A stretch of DNA of 37,646 bases from contig JAITWR010000107.1 in NCBI GenBank assembly GCA_031285165.1, positions 1 to 37,646 on the forward strand. The letters run 5' to 3'. Below, in pieces: positions 27,442 through 37,548 of the stretch. The notes under the pieces are model-generated. The model made no database searches, was not told where the DNA came from, and saw only the letters and a program-made list of their open reading frames with translations. Origin of the DNA: Novosphingobium sp. (GTDB taxonomy: Bacteria > Pseudomonadota > Alphaproteobacteria > Sphingomonadales > Sphingomonadaceae). The translations under genes and the position numbers were made by a program. Positions within the stretch are counted from its first letter, which is position 1, and the number at the start of each line of letters is the position of its first letter.

Positions 27442-28134
27442 CTATTCCGCCGCCCCGATCGCCAGTTCCACCGGCGTCAGCCCGTCGATCGTGCCGGCGA
27501 GCCTGTCGCCCGGCGCGATCGGTCCGACCCCCGCGGGAGTGCCCGTGTAGAGCAGGTCGCCCGGCTGGAGGTGGTAGAAGGCCGACAGGCAGGCGATCAG
27601 TTCGGGGACGCTGAAAATCATGTCGGAAAGCCGCGCATCCTGCTTCACCGTGCCGTTCCGCGTCAGCCGGATCGCCTGTTCGCGCGGATCGAAATGTGCC
27701 GCGCGCGTGATCGGGGCGATCACCGCGGCGTTTTCGAAGTCCTTGCCGCAGTCCCAGGGGCGGCCCTGGTCGCGCGCGGCGTTTTGCAGGTCGCGGCGGG
27801 TCATGTCGAAACCGCAGGCATAGCCGAGCACTGCCGACGGCGCCTCGGCCTCGGCGATGCGGAAGGCCGGCGCGCCGATCGCGACAACCAGTTCCATCTC
27901 GTAGTGACAGTTTTCGGTGCCGGGCGGATAGGGGATCGTCGCGCCCGACGGGCAGATCGTCCAGGCCGACTTGGTGAAGAAGAACGGCGCGTCCCTGTCG
28001 GGGGCAAAGCCCATCTCCCTGGCGTGCGCGGCATAGTTGCGGCCGACGCAGAACACCCGGCGCACGGGAAAGGCCGCCGCCTCGCCGAGCACGGGGACGC
28101 AAGGATTGGCGGGCAGGTCGAACAGCAGGGTCAT
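27442..28134 (-). CDS. Fumarylacetoacetate hydrolase (FAH) family protein, fumarylpyruvate hydrolase-like
   Basis: VFCVGRNYAAHAREMG, HYEMELVVAIG, GYACGFDMTRRDLQ, GDLLYTGTPAGVGP. Confidence 0.93.
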   Translation of the reverse strand: MTLLFDLPANPCVPVLGEAAAFPVRRVFCVGRNYAAHAREMGFAPDRDAPFFFTKSAWTICPSGATIPYPPGTENCHYEMELVVAIGAPAFRIAEAEAPSAVLGYACGFDMTRRDLQNAARDQGRPWDCGKDFENAAVIAPITRAAHFDPREQAIRLTRNGTVKQDARLSDMIFSVPELIACLSAFYHLQPGDLLYTGTPAGVGPIAPGDRLAGTIDGLTPVELAIGAAE

Positions 28135-28327
28135 GCCGCCGCTTCTGTCACCGATCCCGGGTGAGGTGAAGGTGATTCACGCACGTCTTCAGCGCATGCC
28201 CGCCTTTGCATGAGGCATGAAGCCCTCCCCCCTGGCAGGAGAGAATGGGCAGCCTGTTCCGTTGCGCACAAATCTCCACTATCGTCTGCGACAGGAACGA
28301 ACGGATGATGGCAACGCCCCCCATGCT

Positions 28328-28888
28328 ATGACCAAAGCGCAATATCTTTCGGGCCGCCTGCTGCTGGCGATGCCGGGAATGTTCGATCCGCGCTTCGAGC
28401 GGTCCGTCATCGCCATGTGCATCCACGACGAAAACGGCGCATTCGGCATCGGCATCGGCCATGTCCGCGAGGGCGTGCGCCTGCACGCGCTGCTCGGGGA
28501 AGTCGGCATCGATCCCGGCGCCGCGCCCGATTGCGCAGTGCATCACGGCGGCCCGGTCGAGCCCGGCCGCGGCTTCGTGCTGCATTCGCCCGACTGGGGC
28601 GGACAGGGGACGATCGAGGTCGCGGGCCTCTGTGCGCTTTCGGCCTCGCTCGACGTGCTGCGCGCCATTGCCGAAGGGCACGGGCCGAGGCACTGGCTGG
28701 TCGCGCTCGGCTATGCCGGCTGGGGGGCGGGCCAGCTCGACGGCGAGATGCGCCGGCATGGCTGGTACGCCGCCGGGGCGCATGACGGCATCCTGTTCGA
28801 CACGCCTTGCGACAAGCGCTGGACCCGCACCTGGAAAGCGGAAGGGATCGATCCGGCCCTGCTTGCCAATGTCACCGGCCAGGCGTGA
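28328..28888 (+). CDS. YqgE/AlgH family protein
   Basis: LSGRLLLAMPGMFDPRFERSVIAMCIHDENGAFGIGI, HHGGPVEPGRGFVLHS. Confidence 0.94.
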   Translation: MTKAQYLSGRLLLAMPGMFDPRFERSVIAMCIHDENGAFGIGIGHVREGVRLHALLGEVGIDPGAAPDCAVHHGGPVEPGRGFVLHSPDWGGQGTIEVAGLCALSASLDVLRAIAEGHGPRHWLVALGYAGWGAGQLDGEMRRHGWYAAGAHDGILFDTPCDKRWTRTWKAEGIDPALLANVTGQA

Positions 28889-28904
28889 CTATCTGATCCG
28901 ACTC

Positions 28905-29819
28905 TCAGGCGGTGTCGTGATCCGCGCGGCCGAAGTCGGGCCGGGCGTCATCCTGTCCTTCGGCGATGATCGAGCGGCGGATGGCGCGGGTACGGGTGAA
29001 GTGATCGAACAACTGCTTGCCGTCGCCGACCCGGATCGCGCGCTGGAGCGCGGTCAGATCCTCGGTGAAGCGTTGCAGCATTTCGAGCACCGCGTCCCTG
29101 TTCGCCAGGAACACGTCGCGCCACATCGTCGGATCGGACGCGGCAATGCGGGTAAAGTCGCGGAAGCCGCCGGCCGAATACTTGATCACTTCGCTTTGCG
29201 TGACATCTTCGAGGTCCGAGGCCGTGCCGACAATCGTGTAAGCGATCAGGTGCGGCAAGTGGCTGGTAACGGCAAGCACGAGATCGTGATGCTGCGCGTC
29301 CATGATCTCGACATTCGCGCCGAGCGCTTCCCAGAACGCGACCAGCTTCGACAGCAGCACCAGGTCGCCCGGCTCGGGCGGGGTGACGATGCACCAGCGG
29401 TTGTGGAACAGCGTGGCAAAGCCCGCGTCGGGGCCGGAGTTCTCCGTGCCGGCAACCGGATGCGCGGGGATGATCGCATGATTCGGCAGCGCTTCGCCGA
29501 GCGCCCTGGCGATCGCCTGCTTGCACGAGCCGACATCGCTGACGAGCGCTGCGGCGGGCAGCGCTGCGGCGATCTCGCGCGCGGCATCGCCCATGGCGCC
29601 GGGCGGCACGCAGAAAATCACAAGGTCGGCCTCGCGCACCGCGTCGGCCGCGGTGTCGTGAACCTGATCCACCAGTGCCCGCCCGGCGGCGCGCAGGCGC
29701 GTGGCGGGATTGCTGTCATAGCCGGTGGTCCGTGCGCCGGGCAGGTATTCGCGCACGGCAAGGCCGATCGAGCCGCCGAGCAGGCCGAGGCCGATGATCG
29801 CAATGCGCTGGAAGCTCAT
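28905..29819 (-). CDS. tyrA: Prephenate/arogenate dehydrogenase
   Basis: [49 protein letters not shown]. Confidence 0.93.
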   Translation of the reverse strand: MSFQRIAIIGLGLLGGSIGLAVREYLPGARTTGYDSNPATRLRAAGRALVDQVHDTAADAVREADLVIFCVPPGAMGDAAREIAAALPAAALVSDVGSCKQAIARALGEALPNHAIIPAHPVAGTENSGPDAGFATLFHNRWCIVTPPEPGDLVLLSKLVAFWEALGANVEIMDAQHHDLVLAVTSHLPHLIAYTIVGTASDLEDVTQSEVIKYSAGGFRDFTRIAASDPTMWRDVFLANRDAVLEMLQRFTEDLTALQRAIRVGDGKQLFDHFTRTRAIRRSIIAEGQDDARPDFGRADHDTA

Positions 29820-30913
29820 CCGGCCTGCTCCGCCATCTCGCGCAGACCGGCGGCGATGGCGTCCATCTGTTCGGCAGTGCCGATGGTAATGCGCAGGCCG
29901 TGCGGCAGCCCCTGCCCCGGCAGCCAGCGGGTGATATAGCCGCGCTCGGCCAGGCCATTGTAGGCCGCCTCGGCGGAAAGCCTGCCTTCGAACAGGATCA
30001 GCACGAAGTTGGCCTCGCTGGGCAGGGGGCGGATGCCGTGGTTGCCTAACGCCTCGATCGCCGCGACGAAGCGTGCGCGCTCGGCGGTGTTGTGGCGGCG
30101 CGACATTGCAACGAAGTCCTGGTCGGCCAGAGCCGCGAGCGCCGTCGCCTGGCCGGTCGACGAGACGTTGAACGGCCCCCGGATGCGGTTGAGCGTGTCG
30201 ACGATCCCGGCCGCGCCGGTGCCCCACCCGATCCGTTCGCCGGCAAGGCCGTAGATCTTGGAGAATGTGCGGGTGACGAGGACATTGTCGTGCGCGGCGG
30301 CGAGCGCCAGCGCTCCGTCGTCATCCTCGGGCGCGACATATTCGCCATAGGCCTGGTCGATGACCAGCAGCACGTCGGCAGGCAGCGCGGCGTGCAGCCG
30401 CGCGATCTCGCCTTGCGGCAGGAAGCTGCCGGTCGGGTTGTTCGGATTGGCGATGAAGACGACCCGCGTTTTGCCGGTCACCAGCGGCAGGATCGTATCG
30501 ACCTCGCTGCCATAGTCCCGGTCGGCGGCGACGATGGGCTCGGCACCGCAGCGGCGCGCGGCGATATCATAGACCGAAAAGCCATAGCGGACATAGATCA
30601 CCTCGTCCCCCGGCCCGGCATAGCCCTGGGCGGCAAGGTGCAGCAGTTCGTCCGAGCCGGTGCCGCAGACGATCAGCGACGGATCGATGCCGTGCAGCGC
30701 ACCGAGAGCGGCGCGCAACGCCTTGCTGTCGGGATCGGGGTAGCGCGCCGGAGCCTGCACGCCGGCTTTGGCCGCCAGCGCGGCCGGGCTGGTGCCCAGC
30801 GGATTTTCGTTCGCCGAAAGCTTGATCAGCGGCCGCCCGTCCGCGCCGGCGGACTTGCCGGGGACATAGGCGTGGATCGCGGCGATCCAGGGCTTGGGCT
30901 GCGGGGCGGTCAT
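29816..30913 (-). CDS. hisC: Histidinol-phosphate aminotransferase
   Basis: [48 protein letters not shown] overlap with tyrA. Confidence 0.95.
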   Translation of the reverse strand: MTAPQPKPWIAAIHAYVPGKSAGADGRPLIKLSANENPLGTSPAALAAKAGVQAPARYPDPDSKALRAALGALHGIDPSLIVCGTGSDELLHLAAQGYAGPGDEVIYVRYGFSVYDIAARRCGAEPIVAADRDYGSEVDTILPLVTGKTRVVFIANPNNPTGSFLPQGEIARLHAALPADVLLVIDQAYGEYVAPEDDDGALALAAAHDNVLVTRTFSKIYGLAGERIGWGTGAAGIVDTLNRIRGPFNVSSTGQATALAALADQDFVAMSRRHNTAERARFVAAIEALGNHGIRPLPSEANFVLILFEGRLSAEAAYNGLAERGYITRWLPGQGLPHGLRITIGTAEQMDAIAAGLREMAEQAG

Positions 30914-31066
30914 GGGCTGCGCTTTAGGGCGGCGGGGGGGCTGGGGGCAAGGCTTATGAACGGCGGCGGGTTTCCTTTCCGCGCCTCACCCGCCCCCTTG
31001 CCGGGGAACCGGCGAGGAGGGACTTCCATTGACACCGCCGCAACCCTCCCCCAATTCCCCAAGCCG

Positions 31067-32176
31067 ATGGCCACCGCCGCGATCATTGCCGCCAGCGAAG
31101 TGCTGGAACTCGCCGAACCGCTGCTGCTCGATTGCGGCCAGCAGCTCGCAGGCGTGCGCATCGCCTATGAGGCTTATGGCACGCTGTCGCCGGCGCGCGA
31201 CAACGTCGTCCTGATCATGCACGCCACGACCGGCGACCAGCACGTCGCCAGCCCGCATCCGATCACCGGCAAGCCCGGCTGGTGGGATCGCATGGTGGGG
31301 CCGGGCAAGCCGATCGATACCGGCCGCTTCTACGTGCTCTGCGCCAACGTGCTGGGCGGCTGCATGGGCTCGACCGGGCCGGGCAGCCTCGCGCCCGATG
31401 GCCGGCCCTATGCCATGCGCTTTCCCGTCATCACCATCCGCGACATGGTGCGTGCGCAAGTGGCGCTGCTGGGCGCGCTGGGCATCGACCGGCTCTATTG
31501 CGCGGTCGGCGGCTCGATGGGCGGGATGCAGGCGCTGAGTCTCGCCGCCAACTGGCCGCATCTGCCCGAACGTGTGCTCGCCATCGCCGCCACCGCGACG
31601 ATGCCGGCGCAGAATATCGCTTTTCAGGAAGTCGGCCGTCAGGCGGTCATGGCCGATCCGAACTGGCAGGATGGCGGCTATTACGGCACCGGCAAGGCGC
31701 CCGACGCCGGCCTCGCCGTGGCGCGCATGGCCGCGCATATCACCTACCTGTCCGAAGCGAGCCTGACCGAAAAGTTCGGCCGCCGGTTGCAGGACCGGAC
31801 GAGCAAGACTTTCGGCTTCGACGCCGATTTCCAGGTGGAAAGCTACCTGCGCCACCAGGGGACGAGCTTTACCGGCCGGTTCGATGCCAACAGCTATCTC
31901 TACATCACCCGCGCGATGAGCTATTTCGACCTTGCGGAAGAGCACGGCGGGCTGCTGGCCGATGCTTTCGCCGAATGCCGCGCGCGGTTCTGCGTGATCA
32001 GCTTCGACACGGACTGGCTCTATCCCACAGAGCAATCGCGCCGGCTGGTCCACGCGCTCACCGCCGCCGGCGCGCCGGTGAGCTTCGTCGAGCTTTCCGC
32101 GCCGTTCGGCCATGACAGCTTCCTGCTGGACGTGCCGGCGCTGGACCGGGTGGTCGCGGGGTTCCTCAGCCAGTGA
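31067..32176 (+). CDS. metX: Homoserine O-acetyltransferase
   Basis: [13 protein letters not shown] nucleophile elbow, [27 protein letters not shown]. Confidence 0.95.
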   Translation: MATAAIIAASEVLELAEPLLLDCGQQLAGVRIAYEAYGTLSPARDNVVLIMHATTGDQHVASPHPITGKPGWWDRMVGPGKPIDTGRFYVLCANVLGGCMGSTGPGSLAPDGRPYAMRFPVITIRDMVRAQVALLGALGIDRLYCAVGGSMGGMQALSLAANWPHLPERVLAIAATATMPAQNIAFQEVGRQAVMADPNWQDGGYYGTGKAPDAGLAVARMAAHITYLSEASLTEKFGRRLQDRTSKTFGFDADFQVESYLRHQGTSFTGRFDANSYLYITRAMSYFDLAEEHGGLLADAFAECRARFCVISFDTDWLYPTEQSRRLVHALTAAGAPVSFVELSAPFGHDSFLLDVPALDRVVAGFLSQ

Positions 32177-32763
32177 CCCGGCTTCGCACCGATCTGGGGC
32201 TGATCGCCAATCACGTGGCGCGGGGCGCCCGCGTGCTCGATGTCGGTTGCGGCGACGGGACACTGCTCCGGGCGCTGCGCGACGAGCGCGGCTGCCGGGT
32301 TCACGGCATGGAGATCGATCCGGCCAATGTCGCCGAATGTGTCGGCCGGGGCCTGTCGGTGATCCAGGGCGATGCCGACAAGGATCTGGCCTTCTATCCC
32401 GACAGCGCTTTCGATTACGCCATTCTCAGCCAGACGCTGCAAACGACGATGCGCCCGGACCGGGTGATGGAGGAACTGCTGCGCATCGGCCGGCGGGCTT
32501 TCGTCAGCTTTCCCAATTTCGCGCACTGGCGGGTGCGCATGTCCCTGCTGTGGGGCGGGCGGATGCCGGTAACGCGGCTGCTGCCGGTCGCGTGGTACGA
32601 GACGCCCAACATCCACCATCTGACCGTCTCGGATTTTCGCGCCTTCGTCGCCGAACGGGGCATCAGGGTGGAACAGGCCTGGTTCCTGACGGGCGACCGG
32701 CTGACAAGCACCAGCGCGGCGAACTTCCGGGCGGAACACGCGATCTTCCTGCTGTCGCGTTGA
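32173..32763 (+). CDS. metW: Methionine biosynthesis protein MetW
   Basis: [54 protein letters not shown]; overlaps metX stop. Confidence 0.95.
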   Translation: MTRLRTDLGLIANHVARGARVLDVGCGDGTLLRALRDERGCRVHGMEIDPANVAECVGRGLSVIQGDADKDLAFYPDSAFDYAILSQTLQTTMRPDRVMEELLRIGRRAFVSFPNFAHWRVRMSLLWGGRMPVTRLLPVAWYETPNIHHLTVSDFRAFVAERGIRVEQAWFLTGDRLTSTSAANFRAEHAIFLLSR

Positions 32764-32825
32764 CAAAGGAGCCGGCTGTGCGCCCCCCGGACAGATCGCT
32801 GTTGCCCTCGTCCCGTGGCTTCGCC

Positions 32826-33359
32826 ATGACGGGAAGCGACGATCCAGCAGCGGGGATTTTTCGCGTGACTCCATCCAGCATCGATCCCACCCTGTTCCGC
32901 CAGGTTCTCGCCAGCTATCCCACCGGCGTCAGCGTCATCACCGCGCTGGGGCCGGACGACAAGCCGGTAGGCATGGTCGTGGGCACTTTCACCTCGGTCT
33001 CGCTCGACCCGCCGCTGGTCGGCTTCCTGCCGGACAAGAAAAGTTCGAGCTGGCCGCAGATCGAGGCCGCCGGCCGTTTCTGCGTCAACGTGCTCGCCAG
33101 CGATCAGCAGGAAATCTGCCGCCGGGTTTCGGCCAAAGGGCCGGACAAATTCGCCGGCGTGGGCTACGATCTCTCGCGGCACAACCTGCCCGTCATCGCC
33201 GGCGCGATCGCCCGGATCGAATGCGCGCTTCATGCGGTGGTCGAAGCCGGCGATCACTGGATCGTGCTGGGCCACGTGCTCGGCCTCGAAGTCACGCGTG
33301 ACGATGATCCGATGCTGTTCCACCGCGGCCGCTACGGCGGCTTCGCCGAACTGGCCTGA
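32826..33359 (+). CDS. Flavin reductase family protein
   Basis: LASYPTGVSVITALGPDDKPVGMVVGTFTSVSLDPPLVGFLPDKKSSSW. Confidence 0.93.
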   Translation: MTGSDDPAAGIFRVTPSSIDPTLFRQVLASYPTGVSVITALGPDDKPVGMVVGTFTSVSLDPPLVGFLPDKKSSSWPQIEAAGRFCVNVLASDQQEICRRVSAKGPDKFAGVGYDLSRHNLPVIAGAIARIECALHAVVEAGDHWIVLGHVLGLEVTRDDDPMLFHRGRYGGFAELA

Positions 33360-33388
33360 CACCGCTTTCATCCGGGGAAAACATATCC

Positions 33389-34411
33389 ATGCCAGCCATG
33401 TTGAGCAGTGCAGCCCTGATCTGGACCCGTATCGGCGCCGGGTTCTTCCTCTGCATGGCCCTCGGCCTGCTCTACATGATCTGGCATGGCCGCCACCGTT
33501 TCGTGAAAGAGCGTGCATGGCTGGCCGTATCGGGCGAAATCCTCGTCTCCAGCATGAAAGTGCCGGACAACCACAAAGCCCGATACGACCGCGCGGTTGC
33601 CGATTGCACCACGACGATACGCTACCGCTACAGCGTCGGCGGCCAGGTTTACGAGAGCGAGTGCCTCCGCTCCGATCGGTCTGCCTACATGACACCGCAA
33701 GACGCGCAGGAAACCGTCACGAAATATCCGGTCGGCCGGCGGGTCGAGGTATTCTGCGATCCGGGGCATCCGACCGATGCCGTGCTGGAAAAGCGGAGCG
33801 GGATATCGCCGATCCCTTATGTATTTTTCGTCCTGTTCACCCCGATCGCCGCCATACTGACCGCCCATGCCATCACGGGCAGGGTGCTTTATACGGCGAA
33901 CGGCGTGCCGCTGTTCGTGCTTCTCCTGCCCGCCATGCTGATCGCGGCGGGCCTGGCATCGGCTGCGAAGCTCTCCGCCCTGATTGCGGCGAGGAAGGCC
34001 AGCAGGACATGGCCGACCGCAAGCGGCACGATCACCCGGTCGGACATGATCAAGGTGAGGGTTGCGACCACCCGCAGGGGCATGCACGTATATGAAACCA
34101 ATTACCAGGCCGTCATCCGGTTCAGCTACCGCGTCGGCGCGCGGGACTATTCCAGCGACAGATACAACTGGAGCTGGTACGAAGCCTGGGACGATCCCGC
34201 CAGGGCCCTGGCAATCACCGCGAAATATCCGCCCGGCGCGAAAGTGCAGGTCTATTGCGATCCGGCGGACCCGCAGAACGCAGTGCTGGACCCGACAAAG
34301 GGCGGCGTGGCCATGCCGCTGATCTTCACCGTGATGTTCCTGGGCATGGGCCTTCTGTTCCTGTTCCTGCTCCTGCTGCTGTCGGCCAGTTCGGTGAAAT
34401 GGGGCCATTGA
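33389..34411 (+). CDS. DUF3592-like membrane protein with two tandem domains
   Basis: Repeated signature IRYRYSVGGQVYES..KYPVGRRVEVFCDPGHPTDAVLE and IRFSYRVGARDYSS..KYPPGAKVQVYCDPADPQNAVLD with TM segments. Confidence 0.8.
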   Translation: MPAMLSSAALIWTRIGAGFFLCMALGLLYMIWHGRHRFVKERAWLAVSGEILVSSMKVPDNHKARYDRAVADCTTTIRYRYSVGGQVYESECLRSDRSAYMTPQDAQETVTKYPVGRRVEVFCDPGHPTDAVLEKRSGISPIPYVFFVLFTPIAAILTAHAITGRVLYTANGVPLFVLLLPAMLIAAGLASAAKLSALIAARKASRTWPTASGTITRSDMIKVRVATTRRGMHVYETNYQAVIRFSYRVGARDYSSDRYNWSWYEAWDDPARALAITAKYPPGAKVQVYCDPADPQNAVLDPTKGGVAMPLIFTVMFLGMGLLFLFLLLLLSASSVKWGH

Positions 34412-34415
34412 AGCG

Positions 34416-34448
34416 AAGCCCCCGGCACGCGGCGGGGGATGGGGGCTT
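34416..34448 (+). terminator. Inverted repeat downstream of DUF3592 gene
   Basis: AAGCCCCC (34416-34423) / GGGGGCTT (34441-34448); no clear U-tract. Confidence 0.35.
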
Positions 34449-34532
34449 GACTCCTCCCCTTCCCTTGCTGTTCGGCTGTTCAGCATCTCCGGGCCTCGTC
34501 GCGCCCGCAGAGAGGACACCGAAAGGAACAGC

Positions 34533-35300
34533 ATGACGAGATCACTCAACGGCCGCGTGGCGGTTATCACCGGCGCGGGTTCGGGCATGGGCCGCGCGAT
34601 GGCCCTGCGCCTTGCCGAAGACAATGCCAGAATCGCCATCTGGGACATCAACGGCGCCGGCGCGGAGGAAACCGCGCGGCTGGTGCGCGATGCGGGCGGC
34701 ACGGCCATCGCCGTCACCGCCGATTGCTCGGACAAGGCGGCGATCAAGGCCGCGGCCGATCAGACCCGGCGCGAACTGGGCAAGATCGCCATTCTCATCA
34801 ACAATGCCGGCATCGCGCCGTTCACCCCGTTCCTCGAAATCGACCAGGAACTGCTTGAGCGCGTCCTGCGCATCAACCTGATCGGCCCGTTCCTCGTCAC
34901 GCAGGAATGCGTGCCCGACATGATCGAGGCGAAGTGGGGGCGGATCGTCAACATCACCTCCTCGTCGGTCCAGTCCGGCTCGGCCCTGCAAACGCACTAC
35001 ACCAGCTCGAAAGGCGGCCTGCTGGGCTTTACCAAGGGCCTCGCCATGGCGCTGGGTGAACACGGCATCACCGCCAACATGATCCCGCCGGGCTCGATCG
35101 ACACCCCGATGCTCCGCGGCGCCGAAATCATGCAGCGCGAAGGCGCGGTCGAGGCTTACGGCAAGGCGCTACCGGTCGGCCGCATCGGCGTGGGCGAGGA
35201 CATCGCCGCCGCCGCGGCCTTCCTCGTTTCGGAGGAAGCCGGCTACATGACCGGCCAGACGATCAGCGTGAACGGCGGCCGCTACATGGGCTCGGCGTAA
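34533..35300 (+). CDS. SDR family oxidoreductase (FabG-like)
   Basis: ITGAGSGMGRAMALRLA, NNAGIAPFTPF, YTSSKGG, SVNGGRYM. Confidence 0.93.
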   Translation: MTRSLNGRVAVITGAGSGMGRAMALRLAEDNARIAIWDINGAGAEETARLVRDAGGTAIAVTADCSDKAAIKAAADQTRRELGKIAILINNAGIAPFTPFLEIDQELLERVLRINLIGPFLVTQECVPDMIEAKWGRIVNITSSSVQSGSALQTHYTSSKGGLLGFTKGLAMALGEHGITANMIPPGSIDTPMLRGAEIMQREGAVEAYGKALPVGRIGVGEDIAAAAAFLVSEEAGYMTGQTISVNGGRYMGSA

Positions 35301-35302
35301 CG

Positions 35303-36091
35303 ATGCCCGGCGCCCCCGCCGTTCAGGAGTTTTCCGTGAATGCCGGGGGCGCCATGCTGGCGGGGGAGATGCGCGGCCGGGAAGCGCCGCGCCTCGTCTT
35401 CGTCCACGGCTTCGGCGGCTCGCGCGCGACCTGGGACCGCGTCTGGGCCGCCCTTCCCCCGGCCCTTCCCGTCCTGCGCTACGACCAGCGCGGGTTCGGC
35501 GCCTCGATCGCCGATGACGCCCCGTTCTCCCACGCCGACGACCTGCTGGCCGTGCTCGACGACCGCGGCATCGCCCGCGCCCATCTGGTCGGCCTGTCGA
35601 TGGGCGGCGCGACCGTGCTCAACTTCGCGCTGAACCACCCGGAGCGGGTCGAGCGCCTCGTGCTGGTCAGCCCCGCCATGGTCGGCTGGGAATGGTCCGA
35701 TGCCTGGATGGCGCGCTGGAAGCGCCTGATCGTCGCCGCGCGCGCCGGCAACATGGCCCTGGCGCGGCGGCTATGGTGGCAGCACGAACTGTTCGACACC
35801 ACCCGCGCCGGCGATGCCGCCGCAGAACTGCGCCGCGCGATCGACGCTTTCGCCGGCAGGCAATGGATCGCGGACCGGCAACGGCACGAACTGCCCGACA
35901 TCGACCGGCTGGCCGGCCTGTCTGCCCCGGCACTGCTTCTCACCGGCGCGCGCGACCTGCCCGACTTCCGCCTGATCGCCGACCTGATCGCAGCCGCCGC
36001 CCCCGACGTGCGACGGATCGACTTCCCCGAAGCCGGCCATATGCTCCCCCTGGAACGCCCGGACGAAGTAGCCGCGGCGATCACCGCGTGA
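35303..36091 (+). CDS. Alpha/beta hydrolase (3-oxoadipate enol-lactonase-like)
   Basis: VFVHGFGGSRATWDRVW, GLSMGGATVLNFAL, FPEAGHMLPLERPDEV. Confidence 0.92.
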   Translation: MPGAPAVQEFSVNAGGAMLAGEMRGREAPRLVFVHGFGGSRATWDRVWAALPPALPVLRYDQRGFGASIADDAPFSHADDLLAVLDDRGIARAHLVGLSMGGATVLNFALNHPERVERLVLVSPAMVGWEWSDAWMARWKRLIVAARAGNMALARRLWWQHELFDTTRAGDAAAELRRAIDAFAGRQWIADRQRHELPDIDRLAGLSAPALLLTGARDLPDFRLIADLIAAAAPDVRRIDFPEAGHMLPLERPDEVAAAITA

Positions 36092-36195
36092 GCACACCGG
36101 ATGCCGGCCGAATGCGCTCCGTCAACGATAGTGAAGGGGCAACAGGGCGCGGTTATTCAGGGGCTTCCGCAAGCGCTGCGGGCAGGCTTCCCGAT

Positions 36196-36325
36196 CTTCG
36201 CGAACTTCACCCATAACGGCCACGGCAAACTTTTTGCCGCGGCCGGAAATGTGCCCGACAATCAACAGCTTCGACAGTGAGAAAGAACCCGGCCTGTTTT
36301 GCGCTTTCGACCCGTGTAGGAAAGC
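36196..36325 (+). repeat. Intergenic element, copy B (paired with 4508-4650)
   Basis: CTTCGCGAACTTCACCCATAACGGCCACGGCAAACTTTTTGC (about 33/43 aligned positions identical to A) ... GTGTAGGAAAGC (12/12 identical). Confidence 0.55.
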
Positions 36326-36387
36326 GGATTCTGCGTCCCCCCTCCCCCGACTCGATCGCCGGGACCGGGTTTTCCGCAGCCTGGCCG

Positions 36388-36780
36388 ATGCCCGACGAGA
36401 TAAGGAAGCTGTCGGGCTTCCCCGAGTTCTTCGGCAACTTCCTCGCCGAACGGATGCAGGCCCAGTGGCGTAAGGAACGCGCCCGCTGCATTCAGGATAT
36501 GGAACGCCATAACGACGCGGATGATTCCTGCATCGACAGCGCCGTGGCGTTGATCGCTCTGGCTCGGGAAGCCCATCGAGTCTTCGACAATCAGCCCGCT
36601 GGAGAGAAGCGCAGGCTGCTGAATTTCCTGCTTTCGAACTGCACCCGGGCCAACCGCGAACTCACCGCAACGTTCGCAGAACCGTTTGATTTTCTTGAGA
36701 AAACAGTTGCCAAGATGGCAGCCCCATCCGCCCCCGAAGGGGCTGAATCGGGCCAAAAAACGAAATGGCTCCCCGAGTAG
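36388..36780 (+). pseudogene. C-terminal relic of a large serine recombinase (resolvase/invertase family)
   Basis: FFGNFLAERMQAQWRKERARCIQDMERHNDADDSCIDSAVALIALAREAHRVFDNQPAGEKRRLLNFLLSNCTRANRELTATFAEPFDFLEKT resembles recombinase C-termini; catalytic and DNA-binding N-terminal parts absent upstream. Confidence 0.7.
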
Positions 36781-36900
36781 ATTTCCCACAATGGGAGATT
36801 TCTGCGGGTTGAGTGATGGCAAACCATCCGAAATCGCTAACGGAATCCTGCGGTGTCCCGAGGTGAATGGCAAACCTCGCGCGAGGGGTGCGGGGCGGTG

Positions 36901-37098
36901 AGCACCGATCGCCACAACGCTGCCCTGCTGCCTCTGCTGCGGATGATCGTGGAGGCCGATCCGACCGAGAGCGGCCAATGGGTGCTGCTCGAAAGCCTCG
37001 CGCTGGGAATCGGAAAGCTCCACGGCCGGACGCCTCGCCAGACGGCGGAGTTCGTCGAAGCAATGGCCGAGCGCTTCACCGATGGGAGTCGATCATGA
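36901..37098 (+). CDS. Small hypothetical protein
   Basis: VSTDRHNAALLPLLRMIVEADPTESGQWVLLESLALGIGKLHGRTPRQTAEFVEAMAERFTDGSRS; GTG start assumed. Confidence 0.5.
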   Translation, partial: STDRHNAALLPLLRMIVEADPTESGQWVLLESLALGIGKLHGRTPRQTAEFVEAMAERFTDGSRS

Positions 37099-37140
37099 CC
37101 ACCTGCGCAGAGTTCAGCCCGAAAGACGAAGGAAACCAGC

Positions 37141-37548
37141 ATGAATGAGAAACAAGCCACTCACCTCGAAGTCGAGGCTGAAGTTCGGTATTGGGAAGAT
37201 GCGAATGTCAACGGCGTGATTGATGACGACGGCACGCTGATCCCCGGCCGTGACGGCGACATCTGGAAAGCCCGCATCGATCTGGACGCCGGCCGCATCG
37301 TTGGCTGGCCGGAAGGAATCGAGGCGCGCATCCATTACAAGGTATGCGACCAGGGCGAATACTGGCTCACCGATGCCGCGGGAGCCCGCATTGCCAAATG
37401 GCGAAGCTTCTACGTGCCGGACGAGTTCCTATGCCCCGGCGACAGCGGATATGGCGACTACATCATCATGGATGTCGCGGCAGATGGTTCGATCGCAAAG
37501 TGGTCACGCCCTGCAATAGATCCAGAGCATTGGGGAGAAGCAGCATGA
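37141..37548 (+). CDS. Hypothetical protein of a type found in prophages/mobile elements
   Basis: VEAEVRYWEDANVNGVIDDDGTLIPGRDGDIWKARIDLDAGRIVGWPEGIEARIHYKVCDQGEYWL; intact ORF. Confidence 0.75.
   Translation: MNEKQATHLEVEAEVRYWEDANVNGVIDDDGTLIPGRDGDIWKARIDLDAGRIVGWPEGIEARIHYKVCDQGEYWLTDAAGARIAKWRSFYVPDEFLCPGDSGYGDYIIMDVAADGSIAKWSRPAIDPEHWGEAA

Noticed and set aside
30092-31066. N-terminal extension of the metX ORF
   Set aside because: Antisense to hisC; the conserved protein begins near 31067
30914-31066. SAM-II type riboswitch upstream of metX
   Set aside because: No matching consensus seen; only a small GCCGG-GGAA-CCGGC hairpin at 31000-31013
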